From: an uncultured Litoreibacter sp.
GTDB taxonomy: Bacteria; Pseudomonadota; Alphaproteobacteria; Rhodobacterales; Rhodobacteraceae
Length of the DNA stretch: 64,000 nucleotides
Direction of reading: 5' to 3'
Assembly (NCBI RefSeq): GCF_947501785.1
Contig: NZ_CANMXB010000001.1
Coordinates: 930,001-994,000 of the forward strand
Position numbers and translations under genes: made by a program. Shown here one piece after another: positions 38,224 to 48,402 of this stretch. Under the pieces are notes generated by a model that saw only the letters and a program-made list of their open reading frames with translations, did not search any database and was not told the DNA's origin. The number at the start of each line of letters is the position of its first letter. Positions within the stretch are counted from its first letter, which is position 1.

Positions 38224-39798
38224 ATGACAGAACAAAGCCACGAACGCCTGCTCATCATCGACTTCGGTTCTCAGGTCACGCAGCTGATTGCGCGCCGCCT
38301 GCGGGAGCTGAATGTCTATTGCGAAATCTACCCGTTCAACTTGGTCGACGACGCGTTCCTCGCAGAGTTCGCCCCCAAGGCGGTGATCTTCTCAGGCGGT
38401 CCCGCCTCGGTTGTACATGCGGGCTCTCCCCGCCCACCCGAGTCGGTCTTCGACCTGGACGTGCCGATCTTGGGTATTTGCTATGGCCAGCAGGTCATGA
38501 TGGAGATGCTGGGCGGCAAAGTAGAGGGCGGCAAAATATCCGGCGGCGGCGGGACGGCCGAATTTGGCCGCGCCTTCGTCGTTCCCAACGGGGAGTTGGC
38601 GTTGCTGGATGGCTGGTTTGAGGCTGAAAAAGAACAGGTCTGGATGAGCCATGGCGACCACGTCGCCAAACTGGCCCCGGGATTTGAGGTCTACGGCACC
38701 TCCCCCAACGCGCCATATGCCATCACCGCCGATCTGTCCCGTAACTTCTATGCGGTGCAATTCCACCCCGAAGTGCACCACACGCCCAACGGCGCGAAAT
38801 TGTATGAAAACTTCGTTAAGATGGCGGGTTTCACCGGCGACTGGACCATGGGGGCCTACCGCGAACAGGCTATTGCCGCGATTCGCGAGCAGGTCGGCGA
38901 CAGCCACGTGATCTGCGGCCTGTCTGGCGGCGTCGACAGCTCCGTCGCGGCTGTGCTGCTGCACGAGGCAATTGGCGACCAGCTGACATGCGTGTTCGTA
39001 GACCACGGCTTGTTGCGCAAGGACGAGGCCGCAGAGGTCGTCACCATGTTCCGCGACAACTACAACATGAAGCTGATCCACGCCGACGAGCAGGACCTGT
39101 TTCTTGGCGAGCTGGAAGGCCAGTCCGACCCTGAGACCAAGCGCAAGATCATCGGCAAGCTGTTTATCGACGTGTTCCAGAAATATGCCAACGAGATCGA
39201 GGGCGCGGAATTCCTCGCCCAAGGCACGCTGTATCCGGATGTGATCGAAAGCGTCAGCTTCTCCGGTGGGCCATCGGTCACAATCAAATCTCACCACAAT
39301 GTCGGCGGCTTGCCCGAGAAGATGGGCCTGAAACTGGTTGAACCGCTACGCGAGCTGTTCAAGGACGAGGTGCGCGCCTTGGGGATGGAACTGGGGCTTC
39401 CAAAATCCTTTATAGGCCGCCACCCCTTTCCCGGACCGGGCCTTGCAATTCGTTGCCCGGGCGAGATCACCCGCGCCAAGCTGGACATTCTGCGCGAAGC
39501 GGACGCCGTCTATATCGACCAAATTCGCAAACATGGGCTGTATGACGAGATCTGGCAGGCCTTCGTGGCAATCCTGCCGGTCAAAACCGTGGGCGTCATG
39601 GGCGACGGGCGGACGTATGACTACGCCTGCGCGCTGCGGGCGGTCACATCGGTCGACGGCATGACGGCGGATTACTACCCGTTCGAGCATGATTTCTTGG
39701 GCGAAACCGCCACCCGCATCATCAACGAGGTGCCTGGGATCAACCGCGTGACCTATGACATAACCTCGAAACCCCCCGGCACGATTGAGTGGGAATAA
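38224..39798 (+). CDS. guaA: GMP synthase (glutamine-hydrolysing)
   Basis: 524 residues from the ATG at 38224 (an ATG two codons earlier is possible). The glutaminase domain has nucleophile Cys86 in ILGICYGQQ and the His/Glu pair in [11 protein letters not shown]. The ATP pyrophosphatase domain has the PP-loop [12 protein letters not shown]. The dimerisation domain contains [13 protein letters not shown]. It converts XMP to GMP. A very long in-frame upstream extension is antisense to the MttB-like gene and was rejected. Confidence 0.98.
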   Translation: MTEQSHERLLIIDFGSQVTQLIARRLRELNVYCEIYPFNLVDDAFLAEFAPKAVIFSGGPASVVHAGSPRPPESVFDLDVPILGICYGQQVMMEMLGGKVEGGKISGGGGTAEFGRAFVVPNGELALLDGWFEAEKEQVWMSHGDHVAKLAPGFEVYGTSPNAPYAITADLSRNFYAVQFHPEVHHTPNGAKLYENFVKMAGFTGDWTMGAYREQAIAAIREQVGDSHVICGLSGGVDSSVAAVLLHEAIGDQLTCVFVDHGLLRKDEAAEVVTMFRDNYNMKLIHADEQDLFLGELEGQSDPETKRKIIGKLFIDVFQKYANEIEGAEFLAQGTLYPDVIESVSFSGGPSVTIKSHHNVGGLPEKMGLKLVEPLRELFKDEVRALGMELGLPKSFIGRHPFPGPGLAIRCPGEITRAKLDILREADAVYIDQIRKHGLYDEIWQAFVAILPVKTVGVMGDGRTYDYACALRAVTSVDGMTADYYPFEHDFLGETATRIINEVPGINRVTYDITSKPPGTIEWE

Positions 39799-39801
39799 CC
39801 C

Positions 39802-40482
39802 TTGCTTCGCAGGCTAAGGACGCTTGCCGCATTAGTCTTAATGGCGGTTGCCGTGTCGGCACTCGGCATCATCGGTGTGGCGCTGTTCAACCCCGCATTT
39901 GATGCCGAAAACGCCCCTCCCACGGAGATGATCGTCGTGCTCGGCGCAGGGATGGACCCTGATGGCACGCTGCACCGGTCTTCCAGGCTGCGGGTCGAAA
40001 CCGGCGTGAAGCTGTGGCACGCCAAGGCCGCTACGCGCATCCATTTCGCTGGTGGCAGGGCCATTGAAAACGGCCCCTCGGCGGGGGAGCAGATGGCCGC
40101 ATTGGCGCGATCAATGGGCGTTCCTGCAGACGCCATATCACATGAAGATCGGTCCCTATCTACCCTGCAGAACGCATATTTTTCGCATCCTTTTGTCGCA
40201 GAGGCCCGCAGCATCCGACTGGTGTCAGAAGGGTTTCATCTGCTGCGCGGATCGTTTTCGTTCAGATGGTCCGCATGGCATCACGGCACCGCACAGCCAA
40301 AAATTCGTCTCAGCCATTCCGAACGGTTTCGCGCCACGTCACCCGGCTCCCGTTTTCCCGCGATCACCATGGTCTTGCGGGAGGTTGCCGCGTTTTGGTT
40401 TAATGGAATACGCGTGATAGGCTTCGAGTTGGGCGGCGTCGCCGGCATCACTTTGGAGACACGGGAACCATGGCTCGACTGA
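39802..40482 (+). CDS. YdcF/SanA-family (DUF218) membrane-anchored protein
   Basis: 226 residues from a TTG 3 bp after guaA. An N-terminal membrane helix (about residues 7-28) leads into a DUF218 domain with EMIVVLGAGMDPDGTLHRSS, RIHFAGGRAIENGPSAGEQM, and SLSTLQNAYFS. Members are linked to envelope barrier function and cell-wall metabolism. Continuous with guaA and overlapping the next gene by 13 bp. Confidence 0.82.
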   Translation: MLRRLRTLAALVLMAVAVSALGIIGVALFNPAFDAENAPPTEMIVVLGAGMDPDGTLHRSSRLRVETGVKLWHAKAATRIHFAGGRAIENGPSAGEQMAALARSMGVPADAISHEDRSLSTLQNAYFSHPFVAEARSIRLVSEGFHLLRGSFSFRWSAWHHGTAQPKIRLSHSERFRATSPGSRFPAITMVLREVAAFWFNGIRVIGFELGGVAGITLETREPWLD

Positions 40483-40838
40483 CGTTATTCGCATTTGCAC
40501 TCGCGGCATGGCCCGCGTTGGCACAGGACAACCTGCCGCCCCTCGCGTGCGAAGGCGACACGCCGGACTGGCAGCTGGGGCTCTACGAGGAGACCGCGCA
40601 ATTCAACTATAACGGCAAAGCGTTGGACATGACTGTCCCGCAGATCACGCATGCCGAGAGCGCGGACTTCCCCAAGGCGCTGACCCTATTGGCCGCGCGG
40701 GACACCGCGATTGTGATCTTGAACAAGCGCCGATGCGACAGCGACTTCGTCACCGCCTTCCCCTTCGAGGTCAACATCCTGACCCAAAAGGGTGAAACGC
40801 CCGTCATTTTGACCGGCTGCTGCACCGTCGCAGAATAG
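40470..40838 (+). CDS. Exported hypothetical protein
   Basis: 122 residues. Signal peptide MARLTLFAFALAAWPALAQ (cleavage about residue 19) and a small mature domain with cysteines in LACEGDTPDW, NKRRCDSDF and TGCCTVAE, suggesting disulfides. It resembles the small periplasmic COG3650-type domain, but I am not certain. Overlaps the YdcF-like gene and converges on a metallopeptidase-like gene. Confidence 0.65.
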   Translation: MARLTLFAFALAAWPALAQDNLPPLACEGDTPDWQLGLYEETAQFNYNGKALDMTVPQITHAESADFPKALTLLAARDTAIVILNKRRCDSDFVTAFPFEVNILTQKGETPVILTGCCTVAE

Positions 40839-41465
40839 TCAGCGCAGCGCGTCGATCAACAGCTCCGCGCCGAATTCGCCCACCGCGCAGGCCGATAGGT
40901 AGCCTTTCTGGCCGATATCGAACCATTCCGCCCGCGCCTCTAACCCGATGGAGACTTTGGGACCAACAGACAGAGGGTCCCTGCCCCAATGGCTGTCGGT
41001 CATTGGCTCGGCATCGAAAAGCGCGCGCAGATCCAGCTGCGGTGCGCCCGCTTCAGCCAGAATGAACCCGGCAATACATTCCACCTGCCGCGTGACCCAG
41101 CCGCGCAGCTTGTCTTCATCGTCGCGCCGTTTTCGAATTTCGAGCAACGCGACATCCGCAACCCCGTGGCGCACCTGAACTGCGTGCCCGTAGACATGGG
41201 CGAGCTCATACATTTCTTCCAGGCCAAAATGGGCATTGAGGCGATAGAGAAGCACGTTTCTAGTCGTGCAAAACGCCACCTGAGGGTTCACGCTCGCATC
41301 CGCTCCGCACTCCCCTTCCATGCGAACCACAGGTTCCAACGACGGCAGGTTGCTGAAGAGCTTTTGCGCTACATCCTCTATGTCGCTTGGTGTCTTAATG
41401 ATGGCTTGGCCAGCTGCCGAAGAGGCAGCGAGCGCAAGGCCCACGGCTAAGAAGATATGGCGCAT
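40839..41465 (-). CDS. Exported metallopeptidase-like protein with degenerate active site
   Basis: 208 residues from the ATG at 41465. Signal peptide about residues 1-19 (ends AASSAAGQ). The middle reads YELAHVYGHAVQVRHG: the layout is that of the neutral zinc peptidase HExxH helix (compare AHEIAHHVQ in the protein at 11728-12588), but H90-V-Y-G-H94 lacks the catalytic Glu. The preceding CTTRNVLLYRL resembles the CP..YLD strand of that family. It is probably a catalytically dead relative, perhaps still metal- or peptide-binding. Confidence 0.6.
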   Translation of the reverse strand: MRHIFLAVGLALAASSAAGQAIIKTPSDIEDVAQKLFSNLPSLEPVVRMEGECGADASVNPQVAFCTTRNVLLYRLNAHFGLEEMYELAHVYGHAVQVRHGVADVALLEIRKRRDDEDKLRGWVTRQVECIAGFILAEAGAPQLDLRALFDAEPMTDSHWGRDPLSVGPKVSIGLEARAEWFDIGQKGYLSACAVGEFGAELLIDALR

Positions 41466-41527
41466 TGCATTTTCCCCGAACTGGGCACAAGAGTAGCGCC
41501 AACATCCATTCATCGCCAGAGCAACCC

Positions 41528-42418
41528 GTGCCCTCAGCTACCGACGCCTCGAACCCAGTCAGGGCCGCCACTTGGATGATCGGCGCAATTGCCTCGTTTA
41601 GCGCCATGGCTGTCGCTGGTCGTGCGGTGTCGGCAGAGCTCGATACATTCGAGTTGATGATGTACCGGTCCTTCATCGGCATTGCGCTTGTCGTTGGCAT
41701 TTCGGGCGCGTTGGGCAAGTTGAACGACATATCGACGCAAAATATGCCTTTGCATCTGGCCCGAAACATTTCGCATTTTGCCGGACAGAACTTCTGGTTC
41801 GCCGCGATCACCATGATCCCGTTGGCGCAAGTCATCGCACTGGAATTCACCTCCCCAATCTGGATCGCGCTGCTGGCCCCGATCTTTCTGGCCGAAAAAT
41901 TGACCCGTTTGCGCCTACTTGTGGCGGCGCTGGGGTTTGCTGGGGCAATGATCGTCGCACGACCGGATTTTTCGAATGTGGAGCCAGGTGTCATCTTCGC
42001 TGCGGCTGCGGCGATCGGTTTTGCCGGGTCAGCTATATTCACCAAGATATTGACCCGCACCGAACCCATTATCTCGATCCTGTTCTGGCTCACCGTCATG
42101 CAGGCTGTGTTTGGCGTAATCTGTTCCGCAATTGACGGCGATGTCGCCATCCCATCAGTGGCAATAATGCCGTGGGTTGGGGTGGTCGCGATCACGGGAC
42201 TGGCTGCCCATTTCTGCCTGACAACCGCGCTGTCCTATGCGCCGGCAACAATCGTGATGCCTTTCGATTTCGCCAGGCTTCCGGTGATCGCATTGATCGG
42301 GGTTTGGTTGTACTCCGAGCCATTGGAATGGCCCGTATTGTTGGGGGCATGCATCATTTTCGGCGCAAATTACCTAAACATTTCAGCGGAAAGTCGGCGC
42401 AACAGGGCGCTCAGGTAA
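41528..42418 (+). CDS. EamA-family (DMT superfamily) transporter
   Basis: 296 residues from a GTG at 41528, with about ten membrane helices in two EamA repeats. SFSAMAVAGRAVSAELDTFELMMYR opens the first repeat and AAAAAIGFAGSAIFTKIL the second. VIALEFTSPIWIALLAPIFLAEKL is the usual TM4-TM5 block. It is a drug/metabolite-type exporter; substrate unknown. A TTG 21 codons upstream overlaps the divergent gene and is less likely. Confidence 0.85.
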   Translation: MPSATDASNPVRAATWMIGAIASFSAMAVAGRAVSAELDTFELMMYRSFIGIALVVGISGALGKLNDISTQNMPLHLARNISHFAGQNFWFAAITMIPLAQVIALEFTSPIWIALLAPIFLAEKLTRLRLLVAALGFAGAMIVARPDFSNVEPGVIFAAAAAIGFAGSAIFTKILTRTEPIISILFWLTVMQAVFGVICSAIDGDVAIPSVAIMPWVGVVAITGLAAHFCLTTALSYAPATIVMPFDFARLPVIALIGVWLYSEPLEWPVLLGACIIFGANYLNISAESRRNRALR

Positions 42419-42512
42419 CCGTTCCCTTAGGTCACCTGTGCGATTTAGGACACGCTTTGGGCACCTTGGAAGGATTTCAAGGGGGGTGCGCGGTCTGACG
42501 CAGGGTCACAAA

Positions 42513-42542
42513 TTGACGCAGTTTCAAAACCGCCGCTATTTT
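42513..42542 (+). promoter_or_regulatory. Candidate sigma-70 promoter of the FadL-like gene
   Basis: TTGACG (42513-42518) and TATTTT (42537-42542), spacer 18 bp, about 40 bp before the start codon. Confidence 0.4.
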
Positions 42543-42583
42543 GGTCACAAGGAAATTACAAACGTCTTCCGGGAGGGACACCC

Positions 42584-43609
42584 ATGAAACGCATCACCAC
42601 AGCCGCAGTTGTTTTGGCCGCAACAACCTCGATGGCATCTGCAGGCGGTATCGACCGCTCAGGTCAATCGCTCCGCGCTCTTTTCGAAGACGGCGGCGAA
42701 ACGGGCAACTATGCCGAGCTCTCCTATTCTTTCGCCGACCCTACCGCCAACGGCAGCTTGGGCAGCGATGACGGCCTCGACGCCTATTCGCAGTTTGGTC
42801 TGGCATACAAAACGAACCTCACGGATCAGCTTAGCTTCGCTCTGATCCTGGACACGCCTTTTGCGGCGAACGTGACCTACGGCGCTGGCCCCTTCGCTGG
42901 CGGTACCGCGCAAATCGACAGCACCGCGTTCACAGGTGTCTTGCGCTACAAGTTCAATAACGGCTTCAGCGTACATGGCGGCCTACGTCTGCAAGAACTG
43001 GGTGGCACAATTGTGTCTATCGGTTTGCTGCAAGCCGAATCCGACCTTGAGCTTGGTTACGTCGCCGGTGTTGCTTACGAACGCCCCGACATCGCCCTTC
43101 GCGTAGCGCTGACATATAACAGCGAAATTGACCACGGGCTGACCGGCACCGAAAATGTGGTCAACCCAACAGCATTCACGGTGACAACGCCGGCCAGCTG
43201 GAACCTCGACTTCCAAACCGGCATCGCTGAAAACACGTTGTTGTTCGGTTCGGTTCGCTACGTGGAATGGGCTGGCTTTAACCTGACCACACCCGGTCTG
43301 GGCACCTATGCAAACTTCACTGCAAATACGACATCCTACACATTGGGCGTTGGACGCAAATTCAACGAAAATTGGTCTGGCGCGGTGACCATTGGTTACG
43401 AATCCCCAACAACACGTCCGACGACAACGCCTTTGGCGCCAACCGCCGGTTTCCGCAGCATCGGCCTCGGCGCGACCTACACGCAAGGCAACACCAAGAT
43501 TTCTGGCGGTGTTACCTACGGCAAGCTGGGCGATCAGAGCTTCGGGCCAGTGACTTGGACGGATAACGACGTCTTCGGTGCAGGCGTTCGCGTCGGGTTC
43601 AACTTCTAA
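42584..43609 (+). CDS. FadL-family outer-membrane transport protein
   Basis: 341 residues. Signal peptide MKRITTAAVVLAATTSMASA, then GGIDRSGQSLRALFEDGGET, the N-terminal plug start typical of FadL-like proteins, followed by alternating amphipathic beta strands and a final GVRVGFNF ending in Phe, as outer-membrane barrels do. It moves hydrophobic compounds across the outer membrane. It is somewhat short for FadL. A strong terminator follows, so it is monocistronic. Confidence 0.85.
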   Translation: MKRITTAAVVLAATTSMASAGGIDRSGQSLRALFEDGGETGNYAELSYSFADPTANGSLGSDDGLDAYSQFGLAYKTNLTDQLSFALILDTPFAANVTYGAGPFAGGTAQIDSTAFTGVLRYKFNNGFSVHGGLRLQELGGTIVSIGLLQAESDLELGYVAGVAYERPDIALRVALTYNSEIDHGLTGTENVVNPTAFTVTTPASWNLDFQTGIAENTLLFGSVRYVEWAGFNLTTPGLGTYANFTANTTSYTLGVGRKFNENWSGAVTIGYESPTTRPTTTPLAPTAGFRSIGLGATYTQGNTKISGGVTYGKLGDQSFGPVTWTDNDVFGAGVRVGFNF

Positions 43610-43635
43610 ACCGACCCCAAAAAAACAAATTTCTG

Positions 43636-43668
43636 AAACGCCCTGTCGGAAACGGCAGGGCGTTTTCA
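43636..43668 (+). terminator. Rho-independent terminator of the FadL-like gene
   Basis: AAACGCCCTG pairs with CAGGGCGTTT, and the stem continues inward by three pairs to a GAAA tetraloop; TTTT ends the arm. 13-bp stem in total, 27 bp after the stop codon. Confidence 0.88.
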
Positions 43669-43735
43669 GTTTCAAAACAGGGTTTCAGGCAAGTTTCGGG
43701 TCGCGGGCAGAGCTACTTCCGCGTTAGCTGCGCAC

Positions 43736-44647
43736 ATGAACGCACAAATATCCCTGTCCTCCCGCGCTTGGTTCGAGCTGGCGCTGCTCTCGGCCATATG
43801 GGGCGCTTCTTTCCTGTCAATCCGGGTCGCGCTGGACGAAATACCGGTGATGACGGCCGTGGCGCATCGCGTCTTCTGGGCAGCGTTGATCTTGTGGCTT
43901 TACGTGCTGTTGCGCCGCCTGCCCGTGCCCGGCACAGCGCGGATATGGGGGGCCTGTCTGGTCATGGGGCTGTTGAACAACGCCATTCCGTTCACGCTGA
44001 TGGCATGGGGCCAGCTGTATATCGAAACCGGGCTGACCTCGATCTTCAACGCTGCAACCGCGATCTTTGGCGTGCTTGTGGCAGCGATCGTCTTCACGGA
44101 TGAGCGGCTGACGCCCAACCGCATCATCGGGGTCTTGATCGGCTTCGCGGGCGTCACGGTCGCCATTGGGATTGAAAACCTGACGCAGTTTGATATCCGA
44201 TCCATGGCGCAATTGGCGGTCTTGCTGGGCACAGTGTCCTACGCATTGGCCGGCTCGTGGGCGCGCGCGACGATGAGCGGGCTGGCCCCGCAGGTCGCCG
44301 CCGCCGGGATGTTGACCGGCTCCACACTCATCATGGTGCCGCTGGCTTTCTTCATCGACGGCGCGCCGCAGCTGGCGCTGCAAACCGACACCATTCTGGC
44401 CGTGGGCTACTACGCCATCATCGCCACGGCCGGGGCCTACCTGCTCTATTACCGGGTGCTGGCCATGGCTGGCTCGGGCAACCTGATGCTGTGCACATTG
44501 CTGATTGTGCCGGTTGCGATCACGCTGGGCGTATTGGTGCGCGGCGAGACACTCAGCCCACAGGCCTTGGCCGGGTTCGCGCTGCTGGCGCTGGGACTGC
44601 TGATACTCGATGGCCGCATCTTGCGGCTTTTGCGCAAATCCCCCTAG
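43736..44647 (+). CDS. EamA-family (DMT superfamily) transporter
   Basis: 303 residues, ten membrane helices in two repeats. ELALLSAIWGASFLSIRVAL begins the first and YALAGSWARATMSGLAPQVA the second. ALMAWGQLYIETGLTSIF matches the typical helix-3 region. Different subgroup from the transporter at 41528-42418. Substrate unknown. Confidence 0.87.
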   Translation: MNAQISLSSRAWFELALLSAIWGASFLSIRVALDEIPVMTAVAHRVFWAALILWLYVLLRRLPVPGTARIWGACLVMGLLNNAIPFTLMAWGQLYIETGLTSIFNAATAIFGVLVAAIVFTDERLTPNRIIGVLIGFAGVTVAIGIENLTQFDIRSMAQLAVLLGTVSYALAGSWARATMSGLAPQVAAAGMLTGSTLIMVPLAFFIDGAPQLALQTDTILAVGYYAIIATAGAYLLYYRVLAMAGSGNLMLCTLLIVPVAITLGVLVRGETLSPQALAGFALLALGLLILDGRILRLLRKSP

Positions 44648-44699
44648 CGGCGTCGCGGCAGCGGCGCTAACACAGGTGCCGGGGAAATGGAGACGCGTG

Positions 44700-45560
44700 A
44701 TGAGATACAATTCAGGCAAAGACTGGCTGAACGCCAAATCCAAACGCGTGCTGTTCTTCGGCATGTCCGGCCTTGGAAAAACGCATGTTTCCAACATGTT
44801 GCGCGCCTCAGGCCAATGGTTTCATTACTCCGCGGACTACCGCATCGGTACGCGTTACATGGGCGAATACATCACCGACAATTTCAAACGCCGCGCCATG
44901 CAGGACCCGTTTCTGGCGGAGCTTCTACGCTCAGACAGCATCTACATTGCGTCGAACCTGACCTTTGACGACCTGTCGCCTCTGTCCACCTATCTGGGCA
45001 AACCCGGCGATCCGGCAAAGGGCGGTTTGAGCTTCGACGAATACCAGAAGCGTCAGGCGCAACATCACCGCGCGGAGGTGGCAGCCTTGTATGACACCGC
45101 GCATTTCATTGACCGCGCCAAGGATCTGTATGGCTACGATAACTTCGTGTGCGACAGCGGCGGCTCCACCTGCGAGGTAGTCGACCCGTTCGACAAAGAC
45201 GACGCGTTGTTGTCAGCCCTCGCCGAAGACCATCTGATGGTCTGGATCGAAGGTTCGAAAGAACATGAGGCTGAACTGGTGCGCCGCTTCAAACGCGCGC
45301 CAAAGCCGATGTGTTACCGGCCCGAGTTTCTGAGCAATATCTGGGACGAATATCTCAACAAAAACAAAGTGAAAGAGGGCGACGTTGACCCTAACGACTT
45401 TGTCACTTTCACTTACGCCCGCGCCATTTCGCAGCGTGAGCCACGCTACCGCGCCATGTTTGAAAACTTCGGGGTGAAGGTCTCCCATACCGACTTGGCG
45501 AAATGCACCACGCCGGATGGTCTCGATCAGTTGATCGCCCACACACTTGGCAACGACTAG
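44700..45560 (+). CDS. P-loop ATPase of unknown role
   Basis: 286 residues from the ATG at 44700; the longer frame reaching back into the transporter gene was rejected. The Walker A motif is GMSGLGKT (residues 21-28), preceded by a short beta strand (KRVLFF). A later acidic segment NFVCDSGGSTCEVVDP could hold Walker B. The architecture resembles small adenylate-kinase-like P-loop proteins. It is common in Roseobacters under the plain name ATPase; no role is known to me. Confidence 0.7.
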   Translation: MRYNSGKDWLNAKSKRVLFFGMSGLGKTHVSNMLRASGQWFHYSADYRIGTRYMGEYITDNFKRRAMQDPFLAELLRSDSIYIASNLTFDDLSPLSTYLGKPGDPAKGGLSFDEYQKRQAQHHRAEVAALYDTAHFIDRAKDLYGYDNFVCDSGGSTCEVVDPFDKDDALLSALAEDHLMVWIEGSKEHEAELVRRFKRAPKPMCYRPEFLSNIWDEYLNKNKVKEGDVDPNDFVTFTYARAISQREPRYRAMFENFGVKVSHTDLAKCTTPDGLDQLIAHTLGND

Positions 45561-45603
45561 TTCGCGGCCTACCTAGTCAGTCCACACCGAAGGAACGCCT
45601 GCC

Positions 45604-46524
45604 ATGCCTATTCGCCTGCCCTCCACCCTGCCCGCCTTCAAGGTGTTGAAGGATGAGGGCGTGATGGTGATGGGCCTGGCCGAGGCTGACCGGCAGGACA
45701 TCCGCCCGCTGCGCATCGCGCTGTTGAACCTGATGCCAAAGAAAATCCAGACGGAGAACCAATTTGGCCGGCTGATCGGGTCCACCCCGCTGCAGATCGA
45801 CCTGACCCTGATCCGCATGTCGGAGCACCAGACCAAGAACACCGCCGCCGCGCATATGGAAGAGTTCTATCGCCCGTTCCAAGAGGTGAAGGGTGAGAAA
45901 TTCGACGGGCTGATCATCACCGGCGCGCCGATAGAGCATTTGCCCTTTGAAGACGTCACCTATTGGGACGAGCTCCTGGAGGTGATGGCCTGGACACAAA
46001 CCAACGTGCACGCAACCTTCGGCATTTGCTGGGGCGCCATGGCGATGCTGAAGCATTTCCATGGGGTCGACAAACATATGCTCGATGCCAAGGCGTTTGG
46101 GTGTTTCAAGCAGTCCAATTTGGATGAAACCTCACCCTACCTAAACGGGTTCTCCGATGAATGCGTGATTCCGGTCTCCCGCTGGACGGAAGTGAAGCAG
46201 GCGGAAGTTGACGCCGCAGGCAGCGGATTGAAAACACTGCTGGGTAGCCAGGACACCGGCCCCTGCCTGATCGAGGACCCGGCGCACCGGGCGCTCTATA
46301 TCTTCAATCACTTCGAGTATGACAATGACACGCTTAAGCAGGAATATGACCGCGACGTTGCCGCTGGCACGCCGATCAACGTACCGATGAATTACTACCC
46401 GGATGATGATCCGGCAAAAAAACCGTTCAACCGTTGGCGCAGCCATGCGCATCTGCTCTATGGCAACTGGATCAATCAAATCTATCAGACGACACCGTTT
46501 GACGTGGATAAGATCGGTGCGTAA
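45604..46524 (+). CDS. metA: Homoserine O-acyltransferase MetA
   Basis: 306 residues. Catalytic Cys142 in [11 protein letters not shown], with [19 protein letters not shown] and [20 protein letters not shown] as MetA signatures, and the His/Glu pair near [11 protein letters not shown]. It acylates homoserine (succinyl or acetyl) in methionine synthesis; the acyl donor cannot be told from motifs alone. The 43-bp upstream gap is too short for a SAM riboswitch. It overlaps the next gene by 8 bp. Confidence 0.96.
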   Translation: MPIRLPSTLPAFKVLKDEGVMVMGLAEADRQDIRPLRIALLNLMPKKIQTENQFGRLIGSTPLQIDLTLIRMSEHQTKNTAAAHMEEFYRPFQEVKGEKFDGLIITGAPIEHLPFEDVTYWDELLEVMAWTQTNVHATFGICWGAMAMLKHFHGVDKHMLDAKAFGCFKQSNLDETSPYLNGFSDECVIPVSRWTEVKQAEVDAAGSGLKTLLGSQDTGPCLIEDPAHRALYIFNHFEYDNDTLKQEYDRDVAAGTPINVPMNYYPDDDPAKKPFNRWRSHAHLLYGNWINQIYQTTPFDVDKIGA

Positions 46525-47488
46525 GGCCTTGAAAATAATCGCAATCGGTGCGGTGACGGTGCTGGCATCCTGCGCGGCTTATGTGGAAGGGTCCAACATG
46601 AAGATTGACCGGGCCGCGTTAGCGGAGACGCCGCCCTCGGGGCAGTTTATCGACGTGGACGGCACCAAGGTACATTACCAGATCGAAGGGTCAGGCCCTG
46701 ATCTGGTGATGATCCACGGCGCGGGCGGCAGCTTGCGGGATTACACGTTCTCCATCGTCGACGCGCTCAAATCTGACTTCCGCGTTATCCTGTTCGACCG
46801 CCCCGGCCACGGCTACACCGAACGGATCGCAGACCGCGCAAATTTGGGAGAAACCCCGCAGGAACAGGCCGCCCTGTTGTCAAAGGCCGCTGACCAGATC
46901 GGCGTAAAAAATGCTGTGGTGGTCGGGCATTCCTACGGCGGCGCGGTCTCGCTGGCTTGGGTCTTGAACCATTCAGAGCAGGTGCGCGGGCTGGTCATGC
47001 TGGCGGGAGTGTCCAACGAGTGGCCCGGTGATCTGGGCAGCTGGTACACCATCACCAATTCTTGGCTGGGGCGGAACTTGTTGATTCCCACCGCATCAGC
47101 CCTTGCCTCGCGCAAACGCATTGAGGACACGACAGCAGGCATCTTTGAACCCAACGCGGTGCCTGAGGGCTATCTCGACCATATGGGCGTCGCGCTGTCC
47201 AAGAACAAAACCATCCTGCATGCCACCACGCAGCAGGTGAACGGGTTGAAGCCGGAGATCATCAAGATGGAGGCGCGCTATCCGTCGATCTCAATGCCCG
47301 TCGAAATTGTGCATGGCGACCGCGATACCACCGTGCCGCTGGACGTGCATGGGCGGGTGCTGGTCACGCAGGTGCCCGGCGCAAACCTCACGGTACTGGA
47401 AGGGGTCGGCCACATGCCGCAGCATATCGCCGAGGCTCAGGTCATAGCCGCCATCAAACGCGCCGCGAAACGGGCTGGCCTGCGCTAG
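46517..47488 (+). CDS. Alpha/beta hydrolase, probable lipoprotein
   Basis: 323 residues from a GTG at 46517. The N-terminus is a lipoprotein signal with lipobox LASC ([19 protein letters not shown]). In the hydrolase domain the nucleophile elbow is GHSYGG, the oxyanion loop HGAGGS, and [13 protein letters not shown] gives the catalytic His; [11 protein letters not shown] fits the acid region. It is probably anchored in the envelope; substrate unknown. Overlaps metA. Confidence 0.85.
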   Translation: MRKALKIIAIGAVTVLASCAAYVEGSNMKIDRAALAETPPSGQFIDVDGTKVHYQIEGSGPDLVMIHGAGGSLRDYTFSIVDALKSDFRVILFDRPGHGYTERIADRANLGETPQEQAALLSKAADQIGVKNAVVVGHSYGGAVSLAWVLNHSEQVRGLVMLAGVSNEWPGDLGSWYTITNSWLGRNLLIPTASALASRKRIEDTTAGIFEPNAVPEGYLDHMGVALSKNKTILHATTQQVNGLKPEIIKMEARYPSISMPVEIVHGDRDTTVPLDVHGRVLVTQVPGANLTVLEGVGHMPQHIAEAQVIAAIKRAAKRAGLR

Positions 47489-47529
47489 GCATCCACGCCA
47501 TACTGCGCGCTGACTTAACGGAGCCCACT

Positions 47530-48402
47530 ATGCCTTTGCCATTCGACGGCGCGATCAGCCGCTTTTTCGAGGACGAGACGCCGAAACAGGTCCGCGACGC
47601 GATCCAAAACGCGGGCAAAAAGGACGTCCTGTCTGACAGCTACCCCTATGCGGAGCGGATGGACCGCAAGGAATACGACCGCACCATGGCCGCGCTGCAG
47701 ATTGAGCTGGTCAAGATGCAGGCGCATATCAAGGCCACCGGCACCCGCATGGCCGTGGTGTTTGAGGGTCGCGACGCCGCCGGCAAAGGCGGCACAATCA
47801 AACGCATCCGCGAGAATATGAACCCACGTGTGACCCGCACCGTAGCCCTTTCCAAGCCGTCTGATCGCGAGCAGGGAGAATGGTATTTCCAGCGCTATGT
47901 GCGCCACCTGCCGACCGAGGGCGAAATGGTCCTGTTTGATCGCAGCTGGTACAATCGCGGCGTGGTGGAAAAGGTGTTCGAATTCTGCACTGACGAGCAG
48001 CGTGCCAAGTTCTTTGGGCAGGTTCCGCAGTTTGAACAAATGCTGAAAGACGAAGGCATCATCCTTGTGAAGCTCTGGCTCAATGTAGGCCGCGCCGAAC
48101 AGTTGCGACGCTTCATGTCACGCGAAAAGGACCCGTTGAAGCAATGGAAACTTAGCTGGATCGACGTGGAAGGCCTCAAGCGTTGGGACGCCTACTCTGC
48201 TGCTATCAAAGAAACCTTTGACAAAACCGACACAAAGCAAAGCCGCTGGACCGTCATCCGCTCTGACGACAAACGCCGGGCGCGGATTGCCGCGATCAAA
48301 ACCGTTTTGCGTGAGGTCGAATATGAGGGCCGTGACATCAAGCTATTGACCCGCCCCGACACCGATATCTGCGGCGGCCCCAGCATCTGGCAAGATGCCT
48401 AA
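47530..48402 (+). CDS. ppk2: Polyphosphate kinase 2
   Basis: 290 residues, class I PPK2. Walker [15 protein letters not shown], Walker B as [15 protein letters not shown] with the lid Arg residues, and [15 protein letters not shown] near the end. It uses polyphosphate to phosphorylate nucleoside diphosphates, or runs in reverse. It overlaps the TetR gene by 8 bp. Confidence 0.95.
   Translation: MPLPFDGAISRFFEDETPKQVRDAIQNAGKKDVLSDSYPYAERMDRKEYDRTMAALQIELVKMQAHIKATGTRMAVVFEGRDAAGKGGTIKRIRENMNPRVTRTVALSKPSDREQGEWYFQRYVRHLPTEGEMVLFDRSWYNRGVVEKVFEFCTDEQRAKFFGQVPQFEQMLKDEGIILVKLWLNVGRAEQLRRFMSREKDPLKQWKLSWIDVEGLKRWDAYSAAIKETFDKTDTKQSRWTVIRSDDKRRARIAAIKTVLREVEYEGRDIKLLTRPDTDICGGPSIWQDA

Noticed and set aside
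45561-45603. SAM riboswitch before metA
   Set aside because: The gap to the upstream gene is only 43 bp and lacks the SAM-II core pattern.
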